IMG/VR virus record: IMGVR_UViG_3300025853_000605
Coordinates: 1 to 25,000 of that record
Direction: 5' to 3' (one strand)
Length of the DNA: 25,000 nucleotides
Source: a virus
The notes below the pieces were generated by a model. It saw only the letters and a program-made list of their open reading frames with translations, was not told the DNA's origin and ran no database searches. Both the position numbers and the translations under genes were made by a program. Below, one piece after another: positions 1 through 7,566 of the stretch (positions within the stretch are counted from its first letter, which is position 1; every line of letters starts with the position of its first letter).

Positions 1-107
1 CGGGGCGGCTTATAAACCCCGGCACTTATTCAGAAGCATAGCTGGCTGTTAGACCCGAAGCGGCAACAGCAGCGCCCTCTAAGACTGGATACGGAAGGTA
101 TCTTAAT

Positions 108-2429
108 ATGGCAATTACGTATACCCCTACGACCAACTTCGGTGCAAAAGATTCGTTGCCTACTAACGACCCCGATAAGGTCATTAAGGGTAGCGAGTTC
201 ACCACTGAGTTCACCGCGATTCAAACTGCTTTTGGCCTCGCCGCTCCCGCAGCGTCCCCGACCTTTACCGGCACTGTAACGATTGGCAGTGTTGACATTA
301 ATGGCGGCGCTATTGACGGCACCATCATTGGCGGCGCTACGCCCGCTGCAGGTTCTTTCACGACTGTTAGCGCTACCGGCAACATTACGGTTGGCGGAAC
401 GGTTGATGGGCGTGATGTAGCCGCTGACGGCACGAAGCTGGATGGCGTTGAAGCAGGCGCTGACGTAACCGATACGGCTAACGTAACGGCTGCTGGGGCT
501 TTGATGGACAGCGAGTTGACGGACATTGCGGCTGTCAAAGCGTTGAACCAAGGTGTTGCCACTACGGACAGCCCGAGCTTTGCGGGGCTTACTGCTACCG
601 GTAGCGTTAGCCTCGCAGGCGCCTCGACCTCTGCTGACATCACCTTCGGCGACAACGACAAGGCCATCTTCGGTGCTGGGTCGGACCTGCAGATTTATCA
701 TGATGCTTCTGACAGTGTCATTCTCGACAACGGCACAGGCAACCTGAAGATACAGGCAGACGACCTTGTACTTAAAAATGCTGACGGTTCAAAAGAGTAT
801 TTAAAAGGCACTAATGGTGGCTCAGTCAGAATCCGTTACAACAACACTACCGTTTTAGAAACCACCGCCACCGGCATCGACGTAACCGGCACCGTCACGG
901 CTGATGGGCTGACGGTTGATAATGGAAGTGTAGCAGGGTCTTATGCAGTAATTAGCAACACAGAAGGCTCTGCAAAGTTTGGAACTGATAGCAACTACGC
1001 AAGAATACTTGACGGTAGCAACAACATATTACTGGCTCAGTCAAACGCTGAAAGTTATTATTATAACAATGGCGTAAAGGTAATAAAGACGGCCTCAGGC
1101 GGCGATATCTCCTTCTACGAGGACACCGGCACGACCGCGAAGTTCTTCTGGGATGCGAGTGCGGAGCGGTTAGGTGTTGGGACGAGTAGTCCCTATGGTT
1201 TGACGCATTGGCAAGACAACTCAACAATTAATTTAATTGCTACAAACTCTGGTGCTGACAGTCAAACAGACACTACTGTTTTATCTTTAATAGGACAAGC
1301 ACGTAGTTATGGAAACAATATTGCAAAACTAGCAAGCATTGATTTTAAAACAGACGCAACAAGTTGGTTTAAAGGAAACATTACATTTAATGTTGCAAAC
1401 AGCGACGGTACTAATCCATCGTTAACGCCTCTTGAGGCCATGCGCATTGACGCCAGCGGCGTTGTTCAAATTTCAAACGCAACACCAACTCTTAAGTTCA
1501 CCGACACTGACAACAACTACGACGCAACGATACAAGGATTAAGCGGCTCTTTAGTTTTAACGGCTGATAGTGGTGCTGAGTTTGGTACTGAGAGCATACA
1601 GTTCAAAACTGGTGGCAGTGAAGCCATGCGCATCGACTCCAGCGGCAACCTGCTGGTGGGGAAGACTTCTTCAGGCATTGCTAACTCTGGTTTTGAGGTT
1701 GGTCAATCAGGGCAAATTAATGTAACCCAAACAGGCGCCGTTGTTGGTCGCTTTAATCGTAAAACGTCAGATGGGTCTATCTTAGAGTTACAGAAAGACG
1801 GCACCACGGTGGGGTCGATTGGTGTTGAAGGCGGTGACTTAACTATTGGAAACGCTGATACTGGCCTTCAATTTGTTAATACTTCGCAAATTATAAGACC
1901 ACAAAACTTAACCACAAATTCGGCTATTGATGCTCAGGTTGACCTTGGGCAACCAGCATACCGCTTCAAAGACCTCTACCTCTCCGGCGGCGTCTACCTC
2001 GGCGGCACGGGTGCGGCGAATCTGCTGGACGATTACGAGGAGGGGACTTGGACGCCTACCGTTGTGGGTTCAACGTCTGGGTCAATTACTGGATTCACAG
2101 TTTCGGGCGCAAACTACACTAAAGTAGGAAGAGTAGTAAGCCTTAATTGTTATTTGTCATCGGTTGATATTAGTTCTTCAACAATTTCAGGTGAAGTAAG
2201 AATTGCAAGTTTACCATTTACTTCCGCTAATTTTACTGGAGTTGTTTTAAGCACATATTGTAATTGGTTTACATTAGATGAGTCAGACATAACAGTTTCT
2301 GGTTACACGCAAGGAGATGAATTAAGGCTTTTAAAAGGCAGTTCAACTAGCCCAATCACAAACTCTGACTTAAGCACTGGTGTAACTAATGGCGTTATTA
2401 TGATTAACGTTGTTTATATGACATCTTAA
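108..2429 (+). CDS. Tail fibre / receptor-binding protein, 773 aa
   Basis: Probable tail fibre that recognises the host surface. The N-terminal ~50 residues (MAITYTPTTNFG...) resemble the virion-attachment end of marine podovirus fibres. Residues ~110-140 carry the collagen-like/beta-rich spacer with DGVEAGADVTDTANVTAAG. Residues ~443 and ~505 carry the repeated EAMRIDxSG motif, and near 642 lies DDYEEGTWTPTV, which precedes a C-terminal tip domain in many marine fibres. No S74-type chaperone peptidase motif is visible at the end. The ATG at 108 follows a GGAAGG Shine-Dalgarno-like stretch. Base composition alternates sharply along the gene: about 58% GC in 60-base samples at 241-300 and 1621-1680, but 32-33% at 1261-1320 and 2161-2220. 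This suggests a mosaic assembled from exchanged modules. Assignment as a fibre is firm from motifs; the receptor is unknown. Confidence 0.85.
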   Translation: MAITYTPTTNFGAKDSLPTNDPDKVIKGSEFTTEFTAIQTAFGLAAPAASPTFTGTVTIGSVDINGGAIDGTIIGGATPAAGSFTTVSATGNITVGGTVDGRDVAADGTKLDGVEAGADVTDTANVTAAGALMDSELTDIAAVKALNQGVATTDSPSFAGLTATGSVSLAGASTSADITFGDNDKAIFGAGSDLQIYHDASDSVILDNGTGNLKIQADDLVLKNADGSKEYLKGTNGGSVRIRYNNTTVLETTATGIDVTGTVTADGLTVDNGSVAGSYAVISNTEGSAKFGTDSNYARILDGSNNILLAQSNAESYYYNNGVKVIKTASGGDISFYEDTGTTAKFFWDASAERLGVGTSSPYGLTHWQDNSTINLIATNSGADSQTDTTVLSLIGQARSYGNNIAKLASIDFKTDATSWFKGNITFNVANSDGTNPSLTPLEAMRIDASGVVQISNATPTLKFTDTDNNYDATIQGLSGSLVLTADSGAEFGTESIQFKTGGSEAMRIDSSGNLLVGKTSSGIANSGFEVGQSGQINVTQTGAVVGRFNRKTSDGSILELQKDGTTVGSIGVEGGDLTIGNADTGLQFVNTSQIIRPQNLTTNSAIDAQVDLGQPAYRFKDLYLSGGVYLGGTGAANLLDDYEEGTWTPTVVGSTSGSITGFTVSGANYTKVGRVVSLNCYLSSVDISSSTISGEVRIASLPFTSANFTGVVLSTYCNWFTLDESDITVSGYTQGDELRLLKGSSTSPITNSDLSTGVTNGVIMINVVYMTS

Positions 2430-2432
2430 TTA

Positions 2433-2452
2433 CCTCAAGTGGACTCTTGAGG
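2433..2452 (+). other. Intergenic RNA hairpin after tail fibre
   Basis: A perfect 7-bp stem (CCTCAAG / CTTGAGG) with a 6-nt loop sits in the short gap between the tail-fibre stop and the next Shine-Dalgarno sequence. No T-tract follows, so it does not look like a classic intrinsic terminator. It may be an attenuator, an mRNA processing site or a stabilising structure between the fibre and the lysis-side genes. Confidence 0.5.
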
Positions 2453-2471
2453 CGGACCAAGGAGAAATACA

Positions 2472-2723
2472 ATGGCATTAACGGAAGAAAGTTTTGCAGA
2501 TAAGGTGGAGATCGTAGGCGACTTCAGCCACGTTCAGGTGCGCGTTGCCACCGTCATTAAGCGCGACGGCGAGGAGATCAGCCGGTCTTTCCATCGCCAT
2601 GTGATCCAACCCGGTGACGACTACAGCGCCGAGGATGACAAGGTGAAGGCGGTGTGTGCCGCAGTTCACACCCAAGACGTAATCGACGCCTACGCGGCGC
2701 ACATGGAGGCACAGAATGTTTAA
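2472..2723 (+). CDS. Small conserved fibre-associated hypothetical protein, 83 aa
   Basis: A soluble 83-residue protein with no membrane segment. It contains VQVRVATVIKRDGEE followed by SFHRHVIQPGDDYS and a helical end with VCAAVHTQDVIDAY. From memory, proteins of this type (R-x-F-H-R-H-V...P-G-D-D) are frequent directly behind tail-fibre genes in marine phages and prophages; their role is not established. The start is supported by AAGGAG seven bases upstream of the ATG. The end overlaps the next gene by eight bases (ATGTTTAA), so the two are probably translated together. A function in fibre assembly or attachment is only a guess from position. Confidence 0.8.
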   Translation: MALTEESFADKVEIVGDFSHVQVRVATVIKRDGEEISRSFHRHVIQPGDDYSAEDDKVKAVCAAVHTQDVIDAYAAHMEAQNV

Positions 2724-3009
2724 CTGGACCATCTCGACCCTTGAGCGCGAGCTTTCCGACGGGGGCGTTATCGTGGCGCACTGGCGCTGCACGGCCTCTG
2801 ACGGCGACTACAGCGCTTCCTCCTATGGCACGGCGGGCTTTACCCCTGACCCTGAGTCTGAGGACTTCGTGGCCTATGACGACCTCACCGAGGCTGACGT
2901 ACTGGCTTGGGTGTGGGAGAGCGTGGACAAGGACGCAACCGAGGCAGCGCTACAGGCCAAGATTGACGCTGACAAGAACCCCGTAACGGCTGCAGGAGTG
3001 CCTTGGTAA
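2716..3009 (+). CDS. DUF7936-like small phage protein, 97 aa
   Basis: A 97-residue acidic protein beginning [12 protein letters not shown] and ending GVPW. It has the central pattern [17 protein letters not shown], followed by a [10 protein letters not shown] helix and a lysine/alanine-rich end ([18 protein letters not shown]). This layout matches small marine-phage proteins I remember as DUF7936, usually next to tail-fibre genes; the family number is from memory. It overlaps the upstream gene by eight bases, and its TAA shares a base with the next ATG (TAATG), so it sits in a tightly coupled operon. The role is unknown. Confidence 0.78.
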   Translation: MFNWTISTLERELSDGGVIVAHWRCTASDGDYSASSYGTAGFTPDPESEDFVAYDDLTEADVLAWVWESVDKDATEAALQAKIDADKNPVTAAGVPW

Positions 3010-3200
3010 TGGACGCTTTCTTCGCTTTCTTTGACGCATTCCCTGCATGGCTTACGGCGATTACGGCGTTAGTCTCCGCAGCTACGGCCATCACGGCACT
3101 GACCCCTACGAAGGTTGACGACAAGTACGTAGCCATTGCGCTCCGTGTCCTTAACGTCGTGGCCGGTAACGTAGGCAAGAACCGCAACGCTGACGGCTAG
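3009..3200 (+). CDS. Small membrane protein, possible holin component, 63 aa
   Basis: The first 36 or so residues are strongly hydrophobic ([20 protein letters not shown] and on), consistent with one or two short membrane helices, followed by a basic tail (VGKNRNADG). I take the ATG at 3009, which shares a base with the preceding TAA (TAATG); a TTG two codons earlier would need a rarer start and a longer overlap. It is the first of four small membrane proteins in a row, so a role in the lysis cassette (holin or antiholin) is plausible. No sequence motif proves this. Confidence 0.6.
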   Translation: MDAFFAFFDAFPAWLTAITALVSAATAITALTPTKVDDKYVAIALRVLNVVAGNVGKNRNADG

Positions 3201-3205
3201 GCCCC

Positions 3206-3367
3206 GTGGACGGGCCTGATCAGCTAGAGTTGTTGCTGTCGCTGTGGCCCGTCTTTGCTGGCTTTATTAGCTTGGTCATAGTGTTAGCCAAAATGCACAG
3301 CGAGCTGGAAACCGTAAAGGAAAAGGTTCGCGTACTGTTTGAACTTTGGAACGGGCGGGACAGGTAA
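3206..3367 (+). CDS. Short membrane-anchored coiled-coil protein, 53 aa (spanin- or holin-accessory-like)
   Basis: A 53-residue reading frame starts at GTG 3206, five bases after the previous stop, and ends in TAA 3365-3367, which shares its last base with the next ATG. It has an acidic N-terminus (MDGPDQLELL), one hydrophobic helix (LWPVFAGFISLVIVLA) and a charged, helical tail (KMHSELETVKEKVRVLFELW). This N-out/one-helix/coiled-tail plan resembles inner-membrane spanins or holin accessory proteins, but it is too short for a confident family call. No other gene covers most of this interval, and coupling on the downstream side supports it being real. Confidence 0.6.
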   Translation: MDGPDQLELLLSLWPVFAGFISLVIVLAKMHSELETVKEKVRVLFELWNGRDR

Positions 3368-3762
3368 TGCTACAACAGCTAATTGGTCCCGTCACAGGAC
3401 TGCTAGATAAGTTTATTGAAGACAAAGACCAGAAAGCAGCGCTTGCTCATGAGATTGCTACGATGGCTGAGCGCCATGCGCAAGAGCGCGCCATGGCCCA
3501 AACCGAAATCAATAAGCAAGAAGCTTCGCATCGTAACATGTGGGTTGCTGGGTGGCGCCCTTTCGTAGGCTGGGTGTGTGGCGTAGCGCTAGCGTGGCAC
3601 TTTGTTTTAGCCCCAGTTGTTTTATTTGTTGCGTCGTGGCTTGACGTATTCCTTCCGCCTCTCCCCGCATTTGACATGGATAGCTTAATGACTGTACTGC
3701 TGGGCATGTTGGGCCTGGGCGGTTTGCGCAGCTACGAGAAAGCTAAAGGACTTACACGTTAA
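3367..3762 (+). CDS. Holin, GTA_holin_3TM type, 131 aa
   Basis: Probable holin that permeabilises the inner membrane at lysis. Residues 1-50 are a charged helical region, followed by the family hallmark EASHRNMWVAGWRPFVGW at about residues 50-67. Hydrophobic segments run through VCGVALAWHFVLAPVVLFVASWL and a second stretch around MTVLLGMLGLGG, with a basic end (RSYEKAKGLTR). This arrangement matches the three-helix holins first described in gene transfer agents (Pfam GTA_holin_3TM). I place the start at ATG 3367, coupled to the previous TAA, not at the TTG seven codons upstream. The downstream gene is coupled by another TAATG. Confidence 0.82.
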   Translation: MLQQLIGPVTGLLDKFIEDKDQKAALAHEIATMAERHAQERAMAQTEINKQEASHRNMWVAGWRPFVGWVCGVALAWHFVLAPVVLFVASWLDVFLPPLPAFDMDSLMTVLLGMLGLGGLRSYEKAKGLTR

Positions 3763-3959
3763 TGCAACAGCTACAAGACAATGCTCATAAGGTTGCAGAT
3801 ACGCTAACGGCTACGTCTGTTCTTAGTGCCATTACGGCCAATCTTCCGCTCATCACTGAGTGGGTGCAATTAATTGCTGCACTGGTTGGTATTTGTTCCG
3901 GCTTGGCGGCGCTGCGGTTTTACTTAAAGCGTACGTCTAATATTGGCAAGGAAGACTAA
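3762..3959 (+). CDS. Small single-pass membrane protein, 65 aa
   Basis: A 65-residue protein with a polar helical N-terminus (MQQLQDNAHKVADTLTATS), a hydrophobic stretch (ITEWVQLIAALVGICSGLAA) and a short basic tail (RFYLKRTSNIGKED). It starts at an ATG overlapping the holin stop (TAATG) and ends with a TAA that overlaps the start of the 987-residue protein in the same way. The size and topology fit a class II/III-like small holin or antiholin, perhaps pairing with the three-helix holin upstream. No diagnostic motif is visible, so this is inferred from topology and location. Confidence 0.65.
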   Translation: MQQLQDNAHKVADTLTATSVLSAITANLPLITEWVQLIAALVGICSGLAALRFYLKRTSNIGKED

Positions 3960-6922
3960 TGGGCGGGTTTAACTTAAACATTCCTTTAAGCTTTAATGGC
4001 ATTACTATTACGCCACAGCAGATTCAAAATGCTGTAGCTGCACAGAACGCACAGCCGGCGCAAACGCTTACGGAAGCTGTAGCTGCTATGCCAGCACAAG
4101 CGCCTGCTGCTACTCCGGCGCAAGATGTCGTTCCGGCGCAAAATGTTACTCCAGCAACTGTAGCCGCGCCGGCGCCTGTTACAACTACTAGTCCAGAAGT
4201 GGGCAAAGCAGGTGGCGTTGTGTCTGCAGGCTCTATGGGCCTTCCTGGGCTTTCTGATCTTGAAGTAGCTACGTCGCTTGGTTTAGAGTACACTGGCGAC
4301 CGCGACCAAGATCAAATGGTTCAAGACGCAGTAGAACAAGCACGCGCTAGTGAGTTTTTGTTTTCAGAATCAGCATTATCTGATGAAGAGCTTGCGCAAC
4401 GTACGCAACAGTTTGAAGATACTATTGCGCAGCTTCAAACTGACAAAGCTATGCAAGAGCAGTGGTTTGGAGAGCGTGACACTCGTAAGTTTGACTTAAG
4501 CCCTGCCGATATTCTTAAGGTAGCGGCTTCGTTTGCTATTCCATATGCTGCTCCGCTTATTACTGGCGGCGGAATGCTAAGCACTATGCTTACTCAAGCA
4601 GCTCTTGGCGGCGGCCTTGCAGCAGCAACCGGTGAAGACCCAATTAAAGGCGCATTAAGCAGTGCGTTTTTAACTAACCCTGCGCAAGCGTCGGCTGGGA
4701 CTAACCTTGGCAAGCTGGCAAAACAAACTGCTGAAGTTTTTGGCAACAGTAAAAACGAACCGGCTCCTGACGCACAGCCTGCGTCTGTGGTTGAACAAGT
4801 ATTTGCTGACGTGCTTCCGCGCCCTGACTATACGACTGAGCAGCCTACGCCAGCCCCTGCGCCTTCTTTGCCGGTAGATATTACCGAGCCTCCTTTGCTT
4901 GAGCCGGATATTCCTACGCCTGTTGTAACGCCTCCTGTAAAGCCTACGCCTACACCTGTTGATAGCGGCGGTGGTGGCGGAGCGCAATCAGGAGGTGCAC
5001 AGCAGCCAGCAGCGCCTACGCAACCGGAAGATATTACGCAAGACACCACAGCACCTGAGGGCTTTGAGCCAGTGCTGCCGCCAAGCTATTCAGAAACTAT
5101 TAATAATGTTCTTGAGCAGCTTGATGTGTTTCGCCAAGAAGGGCAAAGCAGCACGCAAGCAGTGCAAGATGCTGTAGATTCTGTTGCAAGCTCTATGGAC
5201 ATGACGCGTGAAGAGTTGCTTGGTGAGCTGGGCACTACGCAAGAGAACATCCTGGCTGACATTGCGGTGCGTGACGAAACGCTTCGTGGTGAAATGGAAG
5301 CAGGACAAGCCGCTGCGGCTGAAGAGCGTCAGGCTATTATAGATCAAGTAGCGGCTAACGAAGAAGCTGGTATGACTCGTGACGACGCGCTTCAAGAAGC
5401 CATTAACGCCGTTGCTGCGGCTAACAATACGACCCGTGAAGACCTTCTTGGACAGCTAGGCGCTACGGAAGAAACGCTTGCAGGTCAGATTGAAACGCTG
5501 AGTGAAACGGCAGCTACGGAACGTCAAGCAATTATTGATGAAGTGCGTGCTAACGAAGCGGCAGGCATGGAGCGCACTGATGCGCTTCAAGAAGCCATTG
5601 ACGCCGTTGCTGCGGCTAACAATACGACCCGTGAAGACCTACTAGCAGAAATGGGCACCTCTCAAGAAGCAATCCTTACGGAAGTTAACACGCAGCTTGA
5701 AGGCATTACGGGTTCTATTGAAGGCTTGCAGGGTGGCGTTACGCGAAATGAAGAGTTGATTGGTGCTGTTAACGACCGTCTTGATCAATACGTAGCAGAA
5801 GGTCAAACGCGAGCGGATGCGCTAGAGCAAGCCGTTGCGGACGTTGCGGCCCAAACTGATCAGTCCTTTATGGACGTGCTTGGCTACCTTGACGACCTGC
5901 AAGAAAACGTTAACGTAGATGTTGAGAACGTACGCGTTGCTGGCGAAGAGGGTCGTCAAGCAATCCTTGATCAAGTGGTAGCTAACGAAGCGGCTGGCAT
6001 GGAGCGTGACGCAGCGCTAGACGAAGCTATTGCTGGAGTAGCAGATAGCTTAGGCGTTGCTGTTGAAGACCTGCTGTCTCAAATGGGCACAAACCGTAGC
6101 GAGCTTGAAGGCGCTATTGGCACGCTAGAGCAGCAAGTAGCAGACGTACAGACTAACGTGCTGGAGCAAGTAGCAGCCAACGAGCAGGCCGGTATGGACC
6201 GTGACGCTGCGCTAGAGACTGCCGTTAACAAAGTGTCTGAACAGCTTGGCGTAACCCGTGAAGGTTTGCTAGAGCAGCTAGGTGCTACGGAAGAGACTTT
6301 AAGCGGGCGCATTGGCGAGCTACAGACCAGCGTTGAGCAGCAAGTAGCAGACGCTCAGGCTAGCGTGCTGGAGCAAGTAGCTGCCAATGAAGAAGCCGGA
6401 ATGGCTCGCGATGAGGCATTAGACGAAGCTATTGCAACTGTTGCTGACAACCTTGATGTAGCCGTTGAAGACTTGTTGTCTCAAATGGGTACGAATCGTA
6501 GCGAACTTGAAACGTTAGTTACGGAAGGGCAACAAGTTCTTGAAGAGCAGATTACGCAGTCTCAGGAAACGGTGCTAGAAGAAGTAAGGGCCAATGAGGC
6601 TGCAGGACAGAGCCGTGACGAAGCGTTAAGCAACGCCCTAGAGGGAATAGCGGCTGATCTTGGCGTGGCTGTGAGCGACATTCTAAGCCAAGTAAACGCT
6701 AATGAAGCGGCAGGCATGGCGCGTGATCAAGCTATTGGTGAAGCCATTGGCGGTATGGGTCAAGAGCTGGGCTCTGGGCTTATGTCTGTGGCTGCTGAAG
6801 TTTCAATGTTTCAGCCTAAATGGAACGAGTTGTTTCAGTACACTACGCTTAAGCCGTATCAAAAGAAAGCTATTACGCCGTTTGCGCAATACATTACGCA
6901 AGCTAAAGGAATGTTATCATGA
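3959..6922 (+). CDS. Large repetitive coiled-coil virion protein, 987 aa
   Basis: A very large protein of unrecognised family. Residues 1-80 are Ala/Pro/Gln-rich. Residues ~180-240 contain a hydrophobic Ala/Gly stretch (VAASFAIPYAAPLITGGG...). Residues ~265-375 are a Pro/Thr/Gly-rich linker with a G5 run. Residues ~385-930 are acidic helical repeats with the signature A-N-E-x-A-G-M-x-R-D-x-A-L, seen at about 466, 531, 675, 740, 809, 878 and 914, with degenerate copies near 394 and 614; the spacing is mostly 65-69 residues. The last ~40 residues are different and aromatic (FQPKWNELFQYTTLKPYQKK). It sits directly before the tail tubular genes and overlaps the next start by ATGA. A structural role (long fibre shaft, or ejection/tape-like protein with a membrane-active segment) is inferred from size, composition and position. 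Confidence 0.85.
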   Translation: MGGFNLNIPLSFNGITITPQQIQNAVAAQNAQPAQTLTEAVAAMPAQAPAATPAQDVVPAQNVTPATVAAPAPVTTTSPEVGKAGGVVSAGSMGLPGLSDLEVATSLGLEYTGDRDQDQMVQDAVEQARASEFLFSESALSDEELAQRTQQFEDTIAQLQTDKAMQEQWFGERDTRKFDLSPADILKVAASFAIPYAAPLITGGGMLSTMLTQAALGGGLAAATGEDPIKGALSSAFLTNPAQASAGTNLGKLAKQTAEVFGNSKNEPAPDAQPASVVEQVFADVLPRPDYTTEQPTPAPAPSLPVDITEPPLLEPDIPTPVVTPPVKPTPTPVDSGGGGGAQSGGAQQPAAPTQPEDITQDTTAPEGFEPVLPPSYSETINNVLEQLDVFRQEGQSSTQAVQDAVDSVASSMDMTREELLGELGTTQENILADIAVRDETLRGEMEAGQAAAAEERQAIIDQVAANEEAGMTRDDALQEAINAVAAANNTTREDLLGQLGATEETLAGQIETLSETAATERQAIIDEVRANEAAGMERTDALQEAIDAVAAANNTTREDLLAEMGTSQEAILTEVNTQLEGITGSIEGLQGGVTRNEELIGAVNDRLDQYVAEGQTRADALEQAVADVAAQTDQSFMDVLGYLDDLQENVNVDVENVRVAGEEGRQAILDQVVANEAAGMERDAALDEAIAGVADSLGVAVEDLLSQMGTNRSELEGAIGTLEQQVADVQTNVLEQVAANEQAGMDRDAALETAVNKVSEQLGVTREGLLEQLGATEETLSGRIGELQTSVEQQVADAQASVLEQVAANEEAGMARDEALDEAIATVADNLDVAVEDLLSQMGTNRSELETLVTEGQQVLEEQITQSQETVLEEVRANEAAGQSRDEALSNALEGIAADLGVAVSDILSQVNANEAAGMARDQAIGEAIGGMGQELGSGLMSVAAEVSMFQPKWNELFQYTTLKPYQKKAITPFAQYITQAKGMLS
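5138..6748 (+). repeat. Array of 65-69-residue coding repeats
   Basis: Within the 987-residue protein, a unit built around A-N-E-x-A-G-M-x-R-D-x-A-L-x-E-A-I and E-D-L-L-x-Q-x-G recurs about every 65 to 69 residues (195-207 bases). Two neighbouring copies are nearly identical at DNA level: 5387-5445 and 5582-5640 match over 59 bases with one difference, offset by exactly 195 bases. This points to recent tandem duplication, while the other copies have diverged. Confidence 0.85.
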
Positions 6923-7566
6923 CGTATTTGGAAGCAGTGAATCAAGTGCTGCAGCGCCTCCGTGAAGACACCGTAACGGACGTAACGGGTCTTGATGATC
7001 CCGTAGCGGAGATGGTTGTGTCGCTTGTTAACGATGCCAAGCAGCTTGTCGAAGATGCACACACATGGAATGCACTGCGCTCTGACTGGGCCATTGCGAC
7101 CACCGCTGGCGACAATCTGTACAGCTTGACAAATGCCGGAAATTATGGTAAAATAGAGTATATCGTTAAGGACGACGGAACGGAGCTTACGGAAGAAACG
7201 CTTTACAGCTTGCGCAAACGACAAGCTGCTTCGCCCGCCGATAACAAACCAAAATATTATGCTGTTAACGGTACTGACGCTAGCGGCGACATTCAGCTAC
7301 AACTATTCCCGCAGCCTGACGCCGTATACAACTACACCGTATATGGTTTTAAGCGTCAAGCAGAACTTAGCGACAAGGCTGACGTATTGCTTGTACCCGG
7401 TAAGCCTGTTGTGTACACGGCGCTAGCTATGGCAGCACGTGAGCGTGGCGAAGTAGGTGGTCAAACGGCAGCAGAGTTGTTTGCGCTGGCCGGTACGTAC
7501 CTTAGCGACGCCATTGCGTGGGACTCTTCGCTTAACGATCTTGACAATATCTGGATGACTGTGTAA
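6919..7566 (+). CDS. Tail tubular protein A (T7 gp11-like), 215 aa
   Basis: Probable head-to-tail adaptor ring subunit (gatekeeper) linking the portal to the nozzle. The start MTYLEAVNQVLQRLRE and the following D-D-P-V-A-E-M-V-V-S-L-V-N-D-A-K-Q-L-V-E-D helix, then W-N-A-L-R-S-D-W, are typical of podovirus TTPA proteins. The C-terminal half has the expected beta-rich stretch and helical end. T7 gp11 is 196 residues, so the length fits. The start overlaps the previous stop (ATGA), and the stop overlaps the next ATG (TAATG). Immediate linkage to a TTPB-like gene strengthens the call. Confidence 0.85.
   Translation: MTYLEAVNQVLQRLREDTVTDVTGLDDPVAEMVVSLVNDAKQLVEDAHTWNALRSDWAIATTAGDNLYSLTNAGNYGKIEYIVKDDGTELTEETLYSLRKRQAASPADNKPKYYAVNGTDASGDIQLQLFPQPDAVYNYTVYGFKRQAELSDKADVLLVPGKPVVYTALAMAARERGEVGGQTAAELFALAGTYLSDAIAWDSSLNDLDNIWMTV

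Noticed and set aside
1-107. Possible end of a rightward gene before the tail fibre (frame closing at TAG 39-41) and a short C4G-type inverted repeat at 1-21
   Set aside because: Only about 12 residues are visible and two other frames also close nearby, so the true frame cannot be decided. The inverted repeat is five pairs and cut off by the window edge.
30-701. 223-codon leftward open frame antisense to the tail fibre
   Set aside because: Low-complexity Ser/Arg/Asn-rich translation produced by the GC-rich repetitive fibre codons on the other strand; no ribosome site and no protein-like pattern.
3959-6922. Reading the 987-residue protein as the host-binding fibre instead of 108-2429
   Set aside because: It lacks the beta-rich marine fibre motifs present in the first gene and is coiled-coil; a shaft or ejection role remains possible, so it is described as structural only.
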